Shown here piece after piece: positions 25,339 through 36,600 of a stretch of 53,572 bases of DNA (position 1 is the stretch's first letter; every line of letters starts with the position of its first letter). The notes beneath the pieces are model-generated. The model searched no databases. It saw only the letters and a list, made by a program, of their open reading frames with translations, and had not been told where the DNA came from. The stretch lies in assembly GCA_019694805.1 (NCBI GenBank), contig JAIBBG010000016.1, positions 1-53,572 of the forward strand, in the 5' to 3' direction. The DNA comes from Flavobacteriales bacterium. Its GTDB lineage: Bacteria; Bacteroidota; Bacteroidia; Flavobacteriales_D; Sanyastnellaceae. A program made the translations under genes and the position numbers.

Positions 25339-26403
25339 ATGCGCTTTCGTCCAGGAGTCATTACAGGTGATGAAGTCACCGAAGTGTTTAATCACGCATT
25401 AGAAAATAACTACGCATTACCGGCTGTCAATGTCATCGGCACCAATAGTGTAAATGCCGTTTTGGAAACTGCCCGTGAAGTGAACTCACCGGTGATCATC
25501 CAATTTAGCAATGGCGGTGGAGCATTTTTCGCAGGGAAAGGCCTCAAGAATGACGCTCAGCAAGCTTCTATCATCGGTTCAGTAAGTGGTGCGCATCACA
25601 TCCATATGGTTGCCAAGGAATATGGTGTACCCGTTATCATCCATACAGATCATTGCGCTAAGAATATCATTGCATGGATGGATGGGATGTTAGAACATGG
25701 AGAAAGACATTTCGAAAAAACAGGTAAGTCTCTTTTCTCTTCTCATATGCTTGATTTGAGCGAAGAACCTATTCATGAAAATATTGAAATCTCCTGTAAA
25801 TATTTTGAACGCATGAAGGCCATGGGTATTACCCTCGAAGTAGAGTTAGGTGTTACCGGTGGAGAAGAAGATGGTGTCGACAATAGTGGAGTAGATAGTT
25901 CGAAGTTGTATACGCAACCGGAAGACGTGGCATACACATATGAGCATATGATGAAGATTTCGAATCGGTTCACCATTGCTGCAGCTTTTGGTAATGTGCA
26001 TGGGGTTTACAAACCAGGTAATGTGAAACTTCAGCCTGTCATCCTCAAGAACTCTCAGGATTATGTACAGAAAAAATTCAACACAGGAAACAAGCCGGTT
26101 CATTTTGTATTTCACGGTGGTAGCGGAAGCACACAGGAAGAAATCCGTGAGGCTATCAGTTATGGGGCAATCAAAATGAATATTGATACCGATATGCAAT
26201 ATGCATTCTTATCTGGAGTGCGCGATTATGTGCTTAACAAACAAGGTTATCTGATGTCGCAAATCGGAAATCCCGAAGGTGATGATAAGCCGAATAAAAA
26301 GTTCTATGACCCACGCGTTTGGTTGCGTGATGGTGAGAAAGCTTTTGTTGCCAGATTGAAACAAGCGTTTGAAGATTTGAATTGTGTGGGTAGAAACGCA
26401 TAA
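25339..26403 (+). CDS. fbaA: Class II fructose-bisphosphate aldolase
   Basis: 354 residues, full length for zinc-dependent class II (FbaA type) aldolase, which splits fructose 1,6-bisphosphate in glycolysis. Marks are PAVNVIGTNSVNAVLE near the N-terminus, the IHTDHCAKN block with catalytic D104 and zinc ligand H105, ELGVTGGEEDGVD (about 170-182), and the phosphate-binding FHGGSGS. An upstream ATG at 25285 would add 18 residues but would put the promoter inside the gene. It is a lone housekeeping gene between the + and - strand members of the secreted-protein array. Confidence 0.96.
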   Translation: MRFRPGVITGDEVTEVFNHALENNYALPAVNVIGTNSVNAVLETAREVNSPVIIQFSNGGGAFFAGKGLKNDAQQASIIGSVSGAHHIHMVAKEYGVPVIIHTDHCAKNIIAWMDGMLEHGERHFEKTGKSLFSSHMLDLSEEPIHENIEISCKYFERMKAMGITLEVELGVTGGEEDGVDNSGVDSSKLYTQPEDVAYTYEHMMKISNRFTIAAAFGNVHGVYKPGNVKLQPVILKNSQDYVQKKFNTGNKPVHFVFHGGSGSTQEEIREAISYGAIKMNIDTDMQYAFLSGVRDYVLNKQGYLMSQIGNPEGDDKPNKKFYDPRVWLRDGEKAFVARLKQAFEDLNCVGRNA

Positions 26404-26423
26404 TCATGAATCCGATAAAAAAT

Positions 26424-26452
26424 AAAAAGCAGACTTCGGTCTGCTTTTTTTT
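26424..26452. terminator. Bidirectional terminator between fbaA and array copy D
   Basis: An 11-bp perfect stem (AAAAAGCAGAC / GTCTGCTTTTT) is closed by a TTCG tetraloop and flanked by A- and T-runs. It lies between the convergent stops at 26403 and 26483 and can end both transcripts. Confidence 0.92.
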
Positions 26453-26482
26453 GTAAATTTTGTTCTTCTTCAAACGAACAAA

Positions 26483-29188
26483 TTATTGTTTCTCCATCAA
26501 GATGTGAATTCCATCGGCTGTGATCATGTACATGCCATTTGACCAAGATGAAGTATCGATGATCGTTGTCCCAAAATGATGAAGTTGATCCAATAATTTT
26601 TGCCCCATCATATCAAAACACTCGATACGTGTTTCTTGCATCATGGTGATATAAATGGCATGTGTGAATGGATTGGGAAAGCAATCAATTTTGGAATCAT
26701 GTTCATCCACATCATTCACCACAATGAATTCATTTACTGTTGTACAACCTGCATAATCGGTTATGGTGCAAGAATAATTCCCGGCAACTACTTGATGCGT
26801 TGAACCCGTCGTGCCGTCATTCCAAATGATGTTGTAAGGTGCAACGCCTCCTGTAATTTCAAGTGTGATCAATCCTTGTTGATCTACTGATGGAGATATA
26901 ATTTCCGTGTTTATCTCCATTTGAGCATAACTCACAACCTCAATTTCCTGAACATAGTTACATGAATGATGGTCTACATATTCGATGAAGTATTGACCTG
27001 CATAAACACTGTCAGGATTGAAATCAAAAGTATATGAAGTTATTTCTGGTGTTTCTACAATAGCTACTTGTGTGTATGAGTCAAAACAAACTGTATCTGT
27101 ATGGTATTGCATCGATGTTGCTTCGAATGGATGTATTTGAAAGGTGGTGTCAAGCGAACAACCGTTCGAGTCAGTAATCAAGATCTGATAATTACCTGAA
27201 GTGACATTTTGTGGGTCAATATCATACCAGTTCATGATGTATGGAGCAGAACCTCCGTTGACGATGTATTGAAGAGAAGTGTATTCATCATCACAAATGC
27301 TATCATTCAAAATAGAAAATTGAATGGGCTCTGGTTCACTCACTTCAAAATTCATTTCGATAGAACAGCCATCTATCGAAGTGATCTGAGCAACGTAATG
27401 ACCTGCCTGAAGATTTTCACGATGTGTTGTGTTATTGTCAGGTACATCATTCCAGTAAACGTTAGCAAAACTTTCGTTGTCATCCATGATGATAATTTGA
27501 CCGTTATTTCCATCATAGCAATCCGGATGTTCTAACGAATAATTTGGTGTAAAAAAATCAGCTTGTATGACTTCAAAATGTTGTTCGAAATTCAAACCTG
27601 GAAAAAAGCTGACCATGACGTGATATGTTCCAGATGTATCTATGGAAATATTTTGCGTGACTTCACCTGTATTCCATAAATAAGCCTGACCGGAATTCGC
27701 TTGAAGCATAACCGTATCACCTGAACAAATGCTTACCACTTCCCATGATTGTGATGGCATCGCACTCATTCCTTCTTGAATGATCAATGAGGTATCCGAT
27801 GGTATTCCGTAAAAAGTATCTATCCATCCAGAAGGCCAATACACTATAAGTGAATCAACCGTTACCGCATCACCAATACCTATGATGTGGTGTTGTGAAT
27901 CCTGCGACAAATAACTATCACCACAAGTTACGGCACGCATCAACATTTCACCACTGATGTAACATTCAAGGATGCTTCCAATTCCTTGCTGATTGCTCAC
28001 CATTCCTTCCAATGTGATTTGAATGTGGTGACCACCTTCAAATTGATTTTCCCATACCTGAAAGTGAGTCAATGAATCACGATTGCTGGATATCAAATCA
28101 TACTTTCCATCTTGATTGAAATCTCCCTTTGAACATGAAAATCCTGGTAGATGATTTCCGAAAAAAATTTGATGGGTTGATTGAAGAACTCCATGATCAT
28201 TTTGATAGTAATAGTTGGTGTCACCATTACATGTTTCATCGGCGATGATGTAAACATCTTCCCATGTGTCATTGTCGGAATCAATGAATGGACATGACCA
28301 TGAGCTGCAAATGGCATCCAAATCAAATTGCGAAGCGACATCACTGAATTGTCCATCATCATTTCTCAAAAGAACATTGCCAAGATTGTTGGTTGTGATA
28401 AAATCGAAGTCACTATCATGATCATAATCACCTGCGGTTAATCCCATCAAATCACTTTCGATATTGAATCCAATTTGCGGCGCGACATCTATGAACGATC
28501 CATCCATTTGTTGTTCATACAATCTGATTCCACCAAAACGATCATTCACAACAATGAGATCTAAATCTCCGTCACGATCGTAATCGATCCACATGCATTG
28601 AAATGCGAAGCGAACGTCATTGCTTACTTGGAGTGTTCCACTTACTTCTTCAAAATAGGTATTTCCCAAATTATGAAACAACCAACTTGTGTTGCCCGGT
28701 GCAAGTTCATTGTTGGACAAATACAAATCAGGAAATGAATCATGATCATAATCTCCCCAACATGCGGAAGTACTGTATGGATATTCCGCGGGGCAGGGCA
28801 GGTGATCGCTGATATCTGTAAAATTGAAATCACCATCATTCATCATCAATACGGGTTTGTTTCCCATTCTGCTGACGAAAAAATCCAAGTCACCATCATT
28901 TTCGATATCGATCCAAAGCGGATGCATGAGCATGCCTTCTATGTTACTGAAGGTGGTTTTGTACTCGAATCCGTTGCCGGTGTTTTGCAAGACATGCACA
29001 CCAACTTGATTGGAACAAAAAGTGAGATCATCCAATCCATCCTGATTGAAGTCGTAGAAACTCGTACCAGAACCGAAGTATGCACTTGAACTGGTAATAA
29101 GATCATGGGTAATGGTATCCCGATGCATAAACTGAGCTGAACCTTGCGAAGACAGAAGGAAATAAAACGTAAGCAAACTCCATATCAT
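26483..29188 (-). CDS. T9SS-secreted FG-GAP/ASPIC-UnbV/SprB-repeat protein, array copy D
   Basis: 901 residues from the ATG at 29188, which gives a clean signal peptide (MIWSLLTFYFLLSSQGSAQ). The frame is open to 29305, but that adds 39 residues unlike a leader. Propeller blades include YDFNQDGLDD, IDIENDGDLD, GDYDHDSFPD, IDYDRDGDLD and SDNDTWED. The ASPIC/UnbV block is GIGSILECY, GDSYLSQDSQHHIIGIG, VYWPSGWID. SprB-like units (CYDGNNGQIIIM, GNYSCTITDYAGC) and a T9SS type A tail (FPNPFTHAI, WSNGMYMITA) follow. It is closest in wording to copy E upstream on the same strand (YLSQDSQ, ADEHLPCP-type blocks), which suggests a local duplication. Confidence 0.9.
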   Translation of the reverse strand: MIWSLLTFYFLLSSQGSAQFMHRDTITHDLITSSSAYFGSGTSFYDFNQDGLDDLTFCSNQVGVHVLQNTGNGFEYKTTFSNIEGMLMHPLWIDIENDGDLDFFVSRMGNKPVLMMNDGDFNFTDISDHLPCPAEYPYSTSACWGDYDHDSFPDLYLSNNELAPGNTSWLFHNLGNTYFEEVSGTLQVSNDVRFAFQCMWIDYDRDGDLDLIVVNDRFGGIRLYEQQMDGSFIDVAPQIGFNIESDLMGLTAGDYDHDSDFDFITTNNLGNVLLRNDDGQFSDVASQFDLDAICSSWSCPFIDSDNDTWEDVYIIADETCNGDTNYYYQNDHGVLQSTHQIFFGNHLPGFSCSKGDFNQDGKYDLISSNRDSLTHFQVWENQFEGGHHIQITLEGMVSNQQGIGSILECYISGEMLMRAVTCGDSYLSQDSQHHIIGIGDAVTVDSLIVYWPSGWIDTFYGIPSDTSLIIQEGMSAMPSQSWEVVSICSGDTVMLQANSGQAYLWNTGEVTQNISIDTSGTYHVMVSFFPGLNFEQHFEVIQADFFTPNYSLEHPDCYDGNNGQIIIMDDNESFANVYWNDVPDNNTTHRENLQAGHYVAQITSIDGCSIEMNFEVSEPEPIQFSILNDSICDDEYTSLQYIVNGGSAPYIMNWYDIDPQNVTSGNYQILITDSNGCSLDTTFQIHPFEATSMQYHTDTVCFDSYTQVAIVETPEITSYTFDFNPDSVYAGQYFIEYVDHHSCNYVQEIEVVSYAQMEINTEIISPSVDQQGLITLEITGGVAPYNIIWNDGTTGSTHQVVAGNYSCTITDYAGCTTVNEFIVVNDVDEHDSKIDCFPNPFTHAIYITMMQETRIECFDMMGQKLLDQLHHFGTTIIDTSSWSNGMYMITADGIHILMEKQ

Positions 29189-29588
29189 TTTTGAAATCGC
29201 GCATCGACGAAGGCATAAGTCAATCCACTCACTGAGTGGCCAATTCCCGATGGCTGTGAATACACGGATAGGTCGCAGTATATATGGAATGGTTGACAGC
29301 ATCACAAGTATTGATCAACACGAATATAAGTTTTATTCCGGTTGCATTTACTCACGGCATATTGTCGGTGATTTAGCGGTCCTGAAGTGATTGAAGTCAT
29401 GTTCTACCCTGGAAATCCTGGGTGATTTTCCTTTCATTTATCCACATTGCATTGTGAGATTCATATGAATAAAACTTAAAAAACACTTAGTATGAATTTA
29501 ACGGCTTTCGACCTTCCTTTTACAAGATTAAACTGTCGATTTGAGGATTTTGGTCAGCTGTTTTTGACTTAAGACTTAAAAATGAAGT
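29189..29588. other. 400-base intergenic region between array copies D and E
   Basis: AT-rich toward copy E and without a convincing coding frame. It should hold the promoter of copy D on the - strand, but no good TAnnTTTG box with a -33 partner is seen. A weak imperfect inverted repeat (ACCCTGGA/TCCTGGGT) lies near 29404-29421. No clear terminator for copy E. Confidence 0.4.
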
Positions 29589-32321
29589 TTATTTTTTCAT
29601 AAAGGTAATTTTGTTTCCTTGGTCAAAAAAGTAATAAATACCAGTTGATAATTGCGATAAATCAATGGAATTATGACCAATGTTCAATTGAACACATTGT
29701 ACTCTTTTACCAAGGGTATTAAAAATTCCTACTTGTTGATTTGATTGTGAAATGTAATACACTATTCCATCAGATGGATTGGGGAAGCAGTTGTGTTTGA
29801 TCGCTGTTATTTCTGATAGCGAAGTATTGATTGCTGTTATTTCAATATTCTGAGAACATCCTAATTGATCGCTTACCAAACAACTGTAACTTCCTGAAGA
29901 TGTTATTGAAAGTGGATTATCATCTTCTGAGGTACTCCAAAAGAAGTTATAAGGAGGAGTGCCCCCTTCTACTTCCAATTGTATCAATCCTTGATTTTCA
30001 TTATCAGGATTGGTCAGTTCAAATGACACTTCAATTGGAGGATTTTCTTCAATGATCAAAGTGTATTCTTGGTAGCAACCAGCTTCATCTGTTACTAAAA
30101 CTGAGTAGTTACCTGCATACACATCACTCGGGTCTGTGTCTTGAAATTGTGATACAACTTCACCGAATCCTCCCAAAGAATAATATTCCAATGTTGTGCT
30201 TTCTCCAAAACAAGGAACATCGTATGCATAGTTGAAATGAATTTCGGGATAAAAGTCAATGACTAAAGTATCAATGACCAGGCATCCATTAGCATCTGTG
30301 ATACTCAACGGATATTCTCCGGCAGTGTTCCAAATTTGTTCCGATTCCCAGGCTTCAATGATATATGGTGGTGCACCTCCATTTACGATGGGTACTATCG
30401 TCTCGCTGGTATTGATGCAGATATGATTTGTATCATTCATCAATTCAATCGGATCCGAGAAGGCTATTGTGATTGGATATGTGGATATGCATGTGTTTTC
30501 CCATTCAATAAGGAGTTGATAGGATCCGGAAGATAGATCATCTCGATTCAAGGTTGTCTGACCATCGGACCAAAGTGCGTTGGCAATAAATTCTTCTGTA
30601 ACCATCACTTCGGCAACTCCATCTTCTGACAGATAGCATGTTGGTTGTTGAATTAGGATTGTGACTTCTGGTAAAATCACTTCCTCAATGAAAAAATCCA
30701 TAGAATCAGGCAGTCCAAAAATATTGTCGAATTGTACATTTAAATATCCAATTTCGTCGGTTGTAATTGTACTACCAGTTTCTTCATTACTCCAAACGTG
30801 GTTGTTGCCTTCTGGTGCAAACAATGTGACTTCACCTCCGGGACACACTGCATAAAATTGTATTTCATGTTCGGTTGCAAAAGTCTCTCCTTCTGTAATG
30901 GTGTAGAGTTGATTTACCGGGAGATCATAAAATTTATCGGTCCAGCCTGATGGCCACTGTATGATTAACGAATCGACCGTTTCATCTTGTGCAGTGCCGA
31001 TGATCAGGTATTGGGAATCTTGTGATAGATAATTGTCACCACTCGAAAAGGACCTTAGCAACATTTGATCATTGACATAACATTTAACCGTTGAACCTAT
31101 ACCATGTAAATTGCTGATCGTGCCATTGAGATCAAGCTTTATATAATTTCCTGTAGCAAATTTGTTTTGCCACAATTGCATGTCGATGGTTTGATACCCA
31201 TTCGTGATTATGATGTCATACTTTCCATCTAGATTGTAATCTCCCTTGGAACATGAATACGCGGGCAAATCACCACCAATCATCGGATCGTTCAGATTGA
31301 GATGATAACCATCCGTATTGTCATAAAAATAATTGGAGTTATTCGAGCAGAGTGCATTGGATAACACATAAAGGTCTTCATAAGTGTCATTGGCTGCATC
31401 AATGAATAAACATCCCCATGATGTGCAGTACACATCAACACCATATTGGTTTGCTTTGTTAGAGTATTGTCCACTATCGTTGATCATCAAAATATTTCCT
31501 TGATTGTTGGTGATCATAAAATCGTAATCGCCATCATGTTCAAGGTCCGAAAATGACACTCCCATCAAGTCACCAAGTACATCAAACCCATTCAATGTTG
31601 CAATGTTGTTGAATCCGTTTACACCTTCATTGATATACATTTTTGATCCATCATTGTTATCATTGACTACAACAAGATCTTGGTCGTGATCATCATCTAA
31701 ATCAATCCATATGGATTGAAATGCCATAGAGATTCCATTGTCACAATTCATCTGAGAAGCAACTTCAATAAATGTACCGTCACCATTGTTTTGAAATAGC
31801 CAACTGGTTGGACCTACTCCTTGGTTGTGGTAGTTGCACATGTATAAATCCAAAAAGGAATCGTTGTTAAAATCGCCCCATGAAGCACCGGTGGATGCTG
31901 GGAATAAATCAGGGCAGGGAAGATGATCGCTGATGTCAATGAAATTCATACTACCATCGTTCAAATAGAGAAGAGGTGTTTCATCATATCTGGAAACAAA
32001 AAAATCATTGTCTCCATCATTGTCTATGTCAACCCACGCAGGCTGCATCAATAAACCTGTCAGCCCAGTAAAAAACCAGTCTTGATCAAATCCTTCGCCA
32101 TTATTTCGCCATGTGAAAACTCCGCTATTATTAGAACAAAATGTGAGATCATCTAATCCATCATTGTTGTAATCGAAGAAACTTGTCCCGCTACCGAAAA
32201 CAGCCTCTGAAGGAACAAAATAATCTCCAAGGGCCTCATTCATTTTTTCAAATTGGGCGTTGGCATTTCCCTGCAAAAAACAGCAAATAAGAAACAATCG
32301 ACCAAGTGACATTCTGATCAT
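29589..32321 (-). CDS. T9SS-secreted FG-GAP/ASPIC-UnbV/SprB-repeat protein, array copy E
   Basis: 910 residues from the ATG at 32321 (signal peptide ending GNANAQ). Starts at 32369 or 32312 are also possible. Domain order equals that of the other copies. Blades include FDYNNDGLDD, VDIDNDGDND, GDFNNDSFLD and IDLDDDHDQD. The ASPIC/UnbV block is GIGSTVKCY, GDNYLSQDSQYLIIGTA, QWPSGWTD. SprB-like modules (CYLSEDGVAEVMV, GNYSVLVTDEAGC) and a T9SS type A tail (CFPNPSDGI, LSTGIYYF) follow. Codons are more A/T-ending than in the housekeeping genes. As an exported protein with Asp-rich loops it probably binds calcium; ligand unknown. Confidence 0.9.
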   Translation of the reverse strand: MIRMSLGRLFLICCFLQGNANAQFEKMNEALGDYFVPSEAVFGSGTSFFDYNNDGLDDLTFCSNNSGVFTWRNNGEGFDQDWFFTGLTGLLMQPAWVDIDNDGDNDFFVSRYDETPLLYLNDGSMNFIDISDHLPCPDLFPASTGASWGDFNNDSFLDLYMCNYHNQGVGPTSWLFQNNGDGTFIEVASQMNCDNGISMAFQSIWIDLDDDHDQDLVVVNDNNDGSKMYINEGVNGFNNIATLNGFDVLGDLMGVSFSDLEHDGDYDFMITNNQGNILMINDSGQYSNKANQYGVDVYCTSWGCLFIDAANDTYEDLYVLSNALCSNNSNYFYDNTDGYHLNLNDPMIGGDLPAYSCSKGDYNLDGKYDIIITNGYQTIDMQLWQNKFATGNYIKLDLNGTISNLHGIGSTVKCYVNDQMLLRSFSSGDNYLSQDSQYLIIGTAQDETVDSLIIQWPSGWTDKFYDLPVNQLYTITEGETFATEHEIQFYAVCPGGEVTLFAPEGNNHVWSNEETGSTITTDEIGYLNVQFDNIFGLPDSMDFFIEEVILPEVTILIQQPTCYLSEDGVAEVMVTEEFIANALWSDGQTTLNRDDLSSGSYQLLIEWENTCISTYPITIAFSDPIELMNDTNHICINTSETIVPIVNGGAPPYIIEAWESEQIWNTAGEYPLSITDANGCLVIDTLVIDFYPEIHFNYAYDVPCFGESTTLEYYSLGGFGEVVSQFQDTDPSDVYAGNYSVLVTDEAGCYQEYTLIIEENPPIEVSFELTNPDNENQGLIQLEVEGGTPPYNFFWSTSEDDNPLSITSSGSYSCLVSDQLGCSQNIEITAINTSLSEITAIKHNCFPNPSDGIVYYISQSNQQVGIFNTLGKRVQCVQLNIGHNSIDLSQLSTGIYYFFDQGNKITFMKK

Positions 32322-33677
32322 AGGCAGAGCATGAGGAGGCCGTTTGTAGCTGTTTTGAAAAGTTACCAAATCACCTTATACGGGCAGAAAATTCCCGCAA
32401 TGGAAATGATGACAATTGCTTCAAACGGCTAAGAATCCGACCTGAAGTTAGTTAAGTATTAAGGTATGGTCAACGTTTGGGCTTACCCACCATTGACTTG
32501 TATCAAATGTATTGAAAAATTTTGTAATATCTATTTTTTTATGATAAATGATATCGAAGTTGACATAACACAAAATCTGACACAAACTCAACTTTGAGAA
32601 TTTCAATTCGAAATATTGCGTCTAGACGGATGTGTTACTTTGAAGATGAGTCTGACTTCGGGTATTTGCTCATGAGATCAAAAACAAGATGCTTTTCTAC
32701 AGTCCAGTAACCAACTATAGTTCTGTGATATGAGCTCTTGTTTTGAGATCTAAAGAAATTCTGAATTATATTCTCCATTGAGGGTGTTGAAGCTTTTGGG
32801 AGATGACCATATATGCACAGATGACCTTGATGAACTTGGTTTCCCGACACTTTACATGGTAGGCAATTTGAATTGGCAAATAATTCCTCAAGGAGTTTTG
32901 CCATTCCTTAGCAATAATGTTGTTTAAACTTCTTGGCGGATACAGTCAAATTTAACACTGTGTACTTCTTGCACTGTAAATAAATAATAGGAAATGGCGC
33001 TAAATATCAAAGTGCTGATTGCCACCTTAGCAATTGATGTCAAGTTCCACGCTTTGCTTTTCCTTAATCGAGAATAGCAGGTTTACGGTTATTTAATACT
33101 TTTTACTATGCATCCAAGCAAGCTCAAAGAAATGATTACAATGAAGAATGACTTCTATTGTCCCTTTTACAAATAGGAAGAATTCGTTACAATTCACTTT
33201 GAGAATTTTTTAAATGCGCAGTAAACCTTGTGACGTTGTAACTATTAATAAAGCAGAAAAGATCTTTAAACCTTTTGAAAAGGTCCATTCTTTTTTAGAT
33301 CGTGGGTCAGATAACCCGAATTATTTGGGTAAGTAACGTGTAAATTGAACACGGTAGTTATCAACTAGCTTTAATGATTTCAATCAGGATGATTTTGTAA
33401 ATGAATGATATACAGGTTGTTGAGCTTAACTTAATCAATATTTAATACTGAAAAAAAATAATCTTTACACAGGCCACCATATTCAATCAAATCCGTCATT
33501 AACATTGCGACGTTGTATTTATTACAACAACCAAAAAAACCATAATTTCCTTAATTCAAACAAAAATTCATGACGAGAAGCTCTATTCGGTGCTCTTCGG
33601 GTATGGACGGACCGCCAATTCTCCGGCAACGTTCACCCCATTCTAAATCAAGTTATTTATCAATTAAACCAAATCAC
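32322..33677. other. Gene-poor AT-rich stretch of about 1.3 kb before the giant T9SS gene
   Basis: Apart from one doubtful 89-codon frame on the - strand (32635-32904), I see only short open frames. A small inverted repeat GTTGTA-TTTAT-TACAAC lies at 33512-33528, about 150 bases before the giant gene. The base composition is visibly more AT-rich than the flanks. It may be decayed DNA, a long regulated leader, or an unrecognised RNA gene. Confidence 0.5.
32635..32904 (-). CDS. Doubtful small hypothetical protein (89 aa)
   Basis: An ATG-started frame with one CxxC pair (NCLPC), several His/Lys residues and no membrane segment. I recognise no family. It is the only plausible frame in a 1.3-kb gene-poor region and could be a remnant of a longer gene or chance. 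No promoter or neighbour supports it. Confidence 0.2.
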   Translation of the reverse strand: MAKLLEELFANSNCLPCKVSGNQVHQGHLCIYGHLPKASTPSMENIIQNFFRSQNKSSYHRTIVGYWTVEKHLVFDLMSKYPKSDSSSK

Positions 33678-36600
33678 ATGACGAACAGTTACTCAACTGG
33701 TCCGGGATTTTCGTTCCGGAATTTTCTCATTGTGGGTGCAATGCTCGCAATGTCTGTCTTGTTCTCTGTGTCCTCTTGGGGGCAAACTACCATCATTAAT
33801 TCTACGACTGCAGGTGCTTTTGAAGGCACTTTCGCATCCGATGGATGGACTGTGTTAAACAATGGTACTGCTGGTGCATCATGGGTGGCTTCAACTGGAG
33901 CTACTGCAGGTTTTACCGGTTCGCAGTGCGCGTACATTACACTTAATACTGCGGGCAGTCCGCCTCCACACACGTACACCAATTCCCCTACCTCTAGGGT
34001 TTCTGCATTGTATCGTGATGTGACGGTTCCTGCTGGTGAAACTCAAATTACTTTGAGCTTCAACTGGGTTTGTGTAGGTGAATCCGGTTATGACCGCTTA
34101 CAGGTTTGGGCCGTACCTACATCATTTACACCGCCTAACGGTACTACGGGTATTACAGCCACAGGCACTGCGCCAACTGGTCGTGTTGTGCTTGGCGCAG
34201 GTACAGCCGGTTATCAAAGCCAAGCTACCTGGCAAACCGCAACCATTACCGTACCTGCAGCTTATGCCGGAACAACCTTCCGTCTTGTTTTTCAATGGAG
34301 AAACGATACAAGCGGTGGTTCTAACCCTCCTATTGCAGTGGACAACGTTTCTATGGTGTCTTCTTGTTCTGGTCCAACATCAACCGCGGCAACCGCTATT
34401 ACAAACAATAGCGCTAGCGCAAACTGGGGAACCATTGCGGGTGCAACAGGTTATAATGTTGAATATCGCGTTGTGGGTGCTCCATCTTGGACGTCTCACC
34501 CTTCTAACCCGATTGTTGGTACCACGGTATCTATTACGAGTTTGACAGGTAACACCAACTATGAGTACCGTGTAACCGGTACAGGTGGTGGATGCGCTCT
34601 TCCTGGCAATACAATTACTTTTACAACACTTTGTGACCCGACAACTGCTCCGTTTTCGGATGGTTGGGAGGCTATAACTACTACTGGAACGACCGTTTAT
34701 CCGCCTTGTTGGACAGAAGTTGGTTCTGGTGGTTTTGCTGGACAAAACACTGCTTATGTTACAGGAGGTGGTACTTCACATGATCCCCGCACAGGAAGTG
34801 ATTATGTAGTATGCCAATGGAGCCAAACGAATTCATTCATGTTTTTGCCTCCTATGACTTTGACCGGAGGAGTTACTTATGAATTCGGTACTTACTACAT
34901 CACTGATGGTTTGACAGGATGGACAGATGTTGGATTATTCTATAACACTGCACCTGTGGCCGCTGGTGCCACTCAAATGGGGTCTTTGGTTACCAACCCA
35001 ACGAATACTTCATATTTGCCACTTACAGCACAGTTTACACCTGGTTCAACTGGAACCTATTATTTTGCAGTTCGTGTGAATGCTACAAGCGCCCCTTGGC
35101 AAATGGCATTTGATGATTTTTCTGTTCAACAACTTTGTTCTGGCGCACCAAGCATTGGCTCTGGTTCTTCAGCTACTCCGGCTTCAATCTGTAACTCAGG
35201 TACGGTAAACTTGAATCTTGGTTCAGGCTACACTACTGGTGCCGGTATTACTATTCAATGGAAAGAATCTGCAACAGGTGTAGATGGAACGTTTACAAAT
35301 ATTTCTGGTGCGACATCAGCAACTTATACTACAGCTGCTATTACTTCAGATACATATTACAAAGCATTTATCACTTGCACTGGTTCAGGATTGTCTGATT
35401 CAACTGCAGCGCATTTTGTTGATGTAAACACTTATGCGGTTCCAACCATTACCTCTGATTATTCTCATTTCTGTGGTGCCGGTGGAACAGCGCATTTGAA
35501 AGCTTCTGCTTCACCTGACCCAGGATATACTTACACTTGGACTCAAGTGGAGGGTTCTGGTGGTGTAACTGTAATTAATCCTGACTCCATCGATTTCGCT
35601 GTTACTGGCGTTGTTGGTTCAATTCGTTCAGTGAGACTTACGGCTTCTTATGCTGGTTGTAGCTATGATGTTTATAAATCAATTGGTATTTATTCATCTG
35701 GTACACCAAATATCTCCGTTACTCCAAACGATAGTTTGTGTGTTTCTGGTACGGTTGGAATCAATTCCGGTCTCAGCGCATCTAACTTCTCAGCTGTTTG
35801 TAGCTCTTGGTCTGGAACACTTTTGACACCTCCGGGTGGAACTACAGTGTTGACCACTGGTGGTACTGCTGTGATTGCACCGACTGGTGGACTCGATGAT
35901 GGATATTGGGCTGCAAGAAATATGGGATTCAATTTCAATTTCTTTGGCACTTCATATTCTACCGTGAGTATTGGTACGAATGGTACGATTGTAATGGGTA
36001 ATGCCGGTTCATCAGCTTATAGCTTTACTGGAGGCTTCCCAAGTCTTTCAAACCCGGCTAATACCATTGCAGTTTGTGCCCACGATATGGTACTTGGAAC
36101 TGGAGGTGGTAACTTCGGTTATGGTAACGGTATTGTGAGACACTGGACTGAAGGTTATGCTCCAAACCGTCGTTTCGTTGTTCAATTTGTGAATTGTGCT
36201 ACTTGGTACTCAACCAACTCTACAGATGGTGTGTTCTCAGGTGAAGCAATTTTCTACGAAACAACTGGTATTATCGATATCCGTATCAGCCAGTGTACCA
36301 ATCCGGCTGCTACAACTGGTACGTTTATCAACGATACCCGTAACAAGTTTATCGGACTTCAGAATGGTACGCAAACTATTGGCGCAACTGCTCCAAACTG
36401 CTCTACCAACGCTGCTAACTATTGGAATGGTGTTTCTGATAACATTTCATCGCCACAAGCGTGGAAATTCTCTCCACCTGCTGATTATACCATGACTTGG
36501 ACACCATCTGTCGATATCTCCGGTTCAAACAGTGGCACTAACTTGTTCGCAGTGACCTCTAATACGATCACTACAACAACAACATTCGGCGTTACTGCAC

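Noticed and set aside
33213..33336. 40-codon open frame in the gene-poor region
   Set aside because: Too short and without recognisable features, promoter or conserved neighbour.
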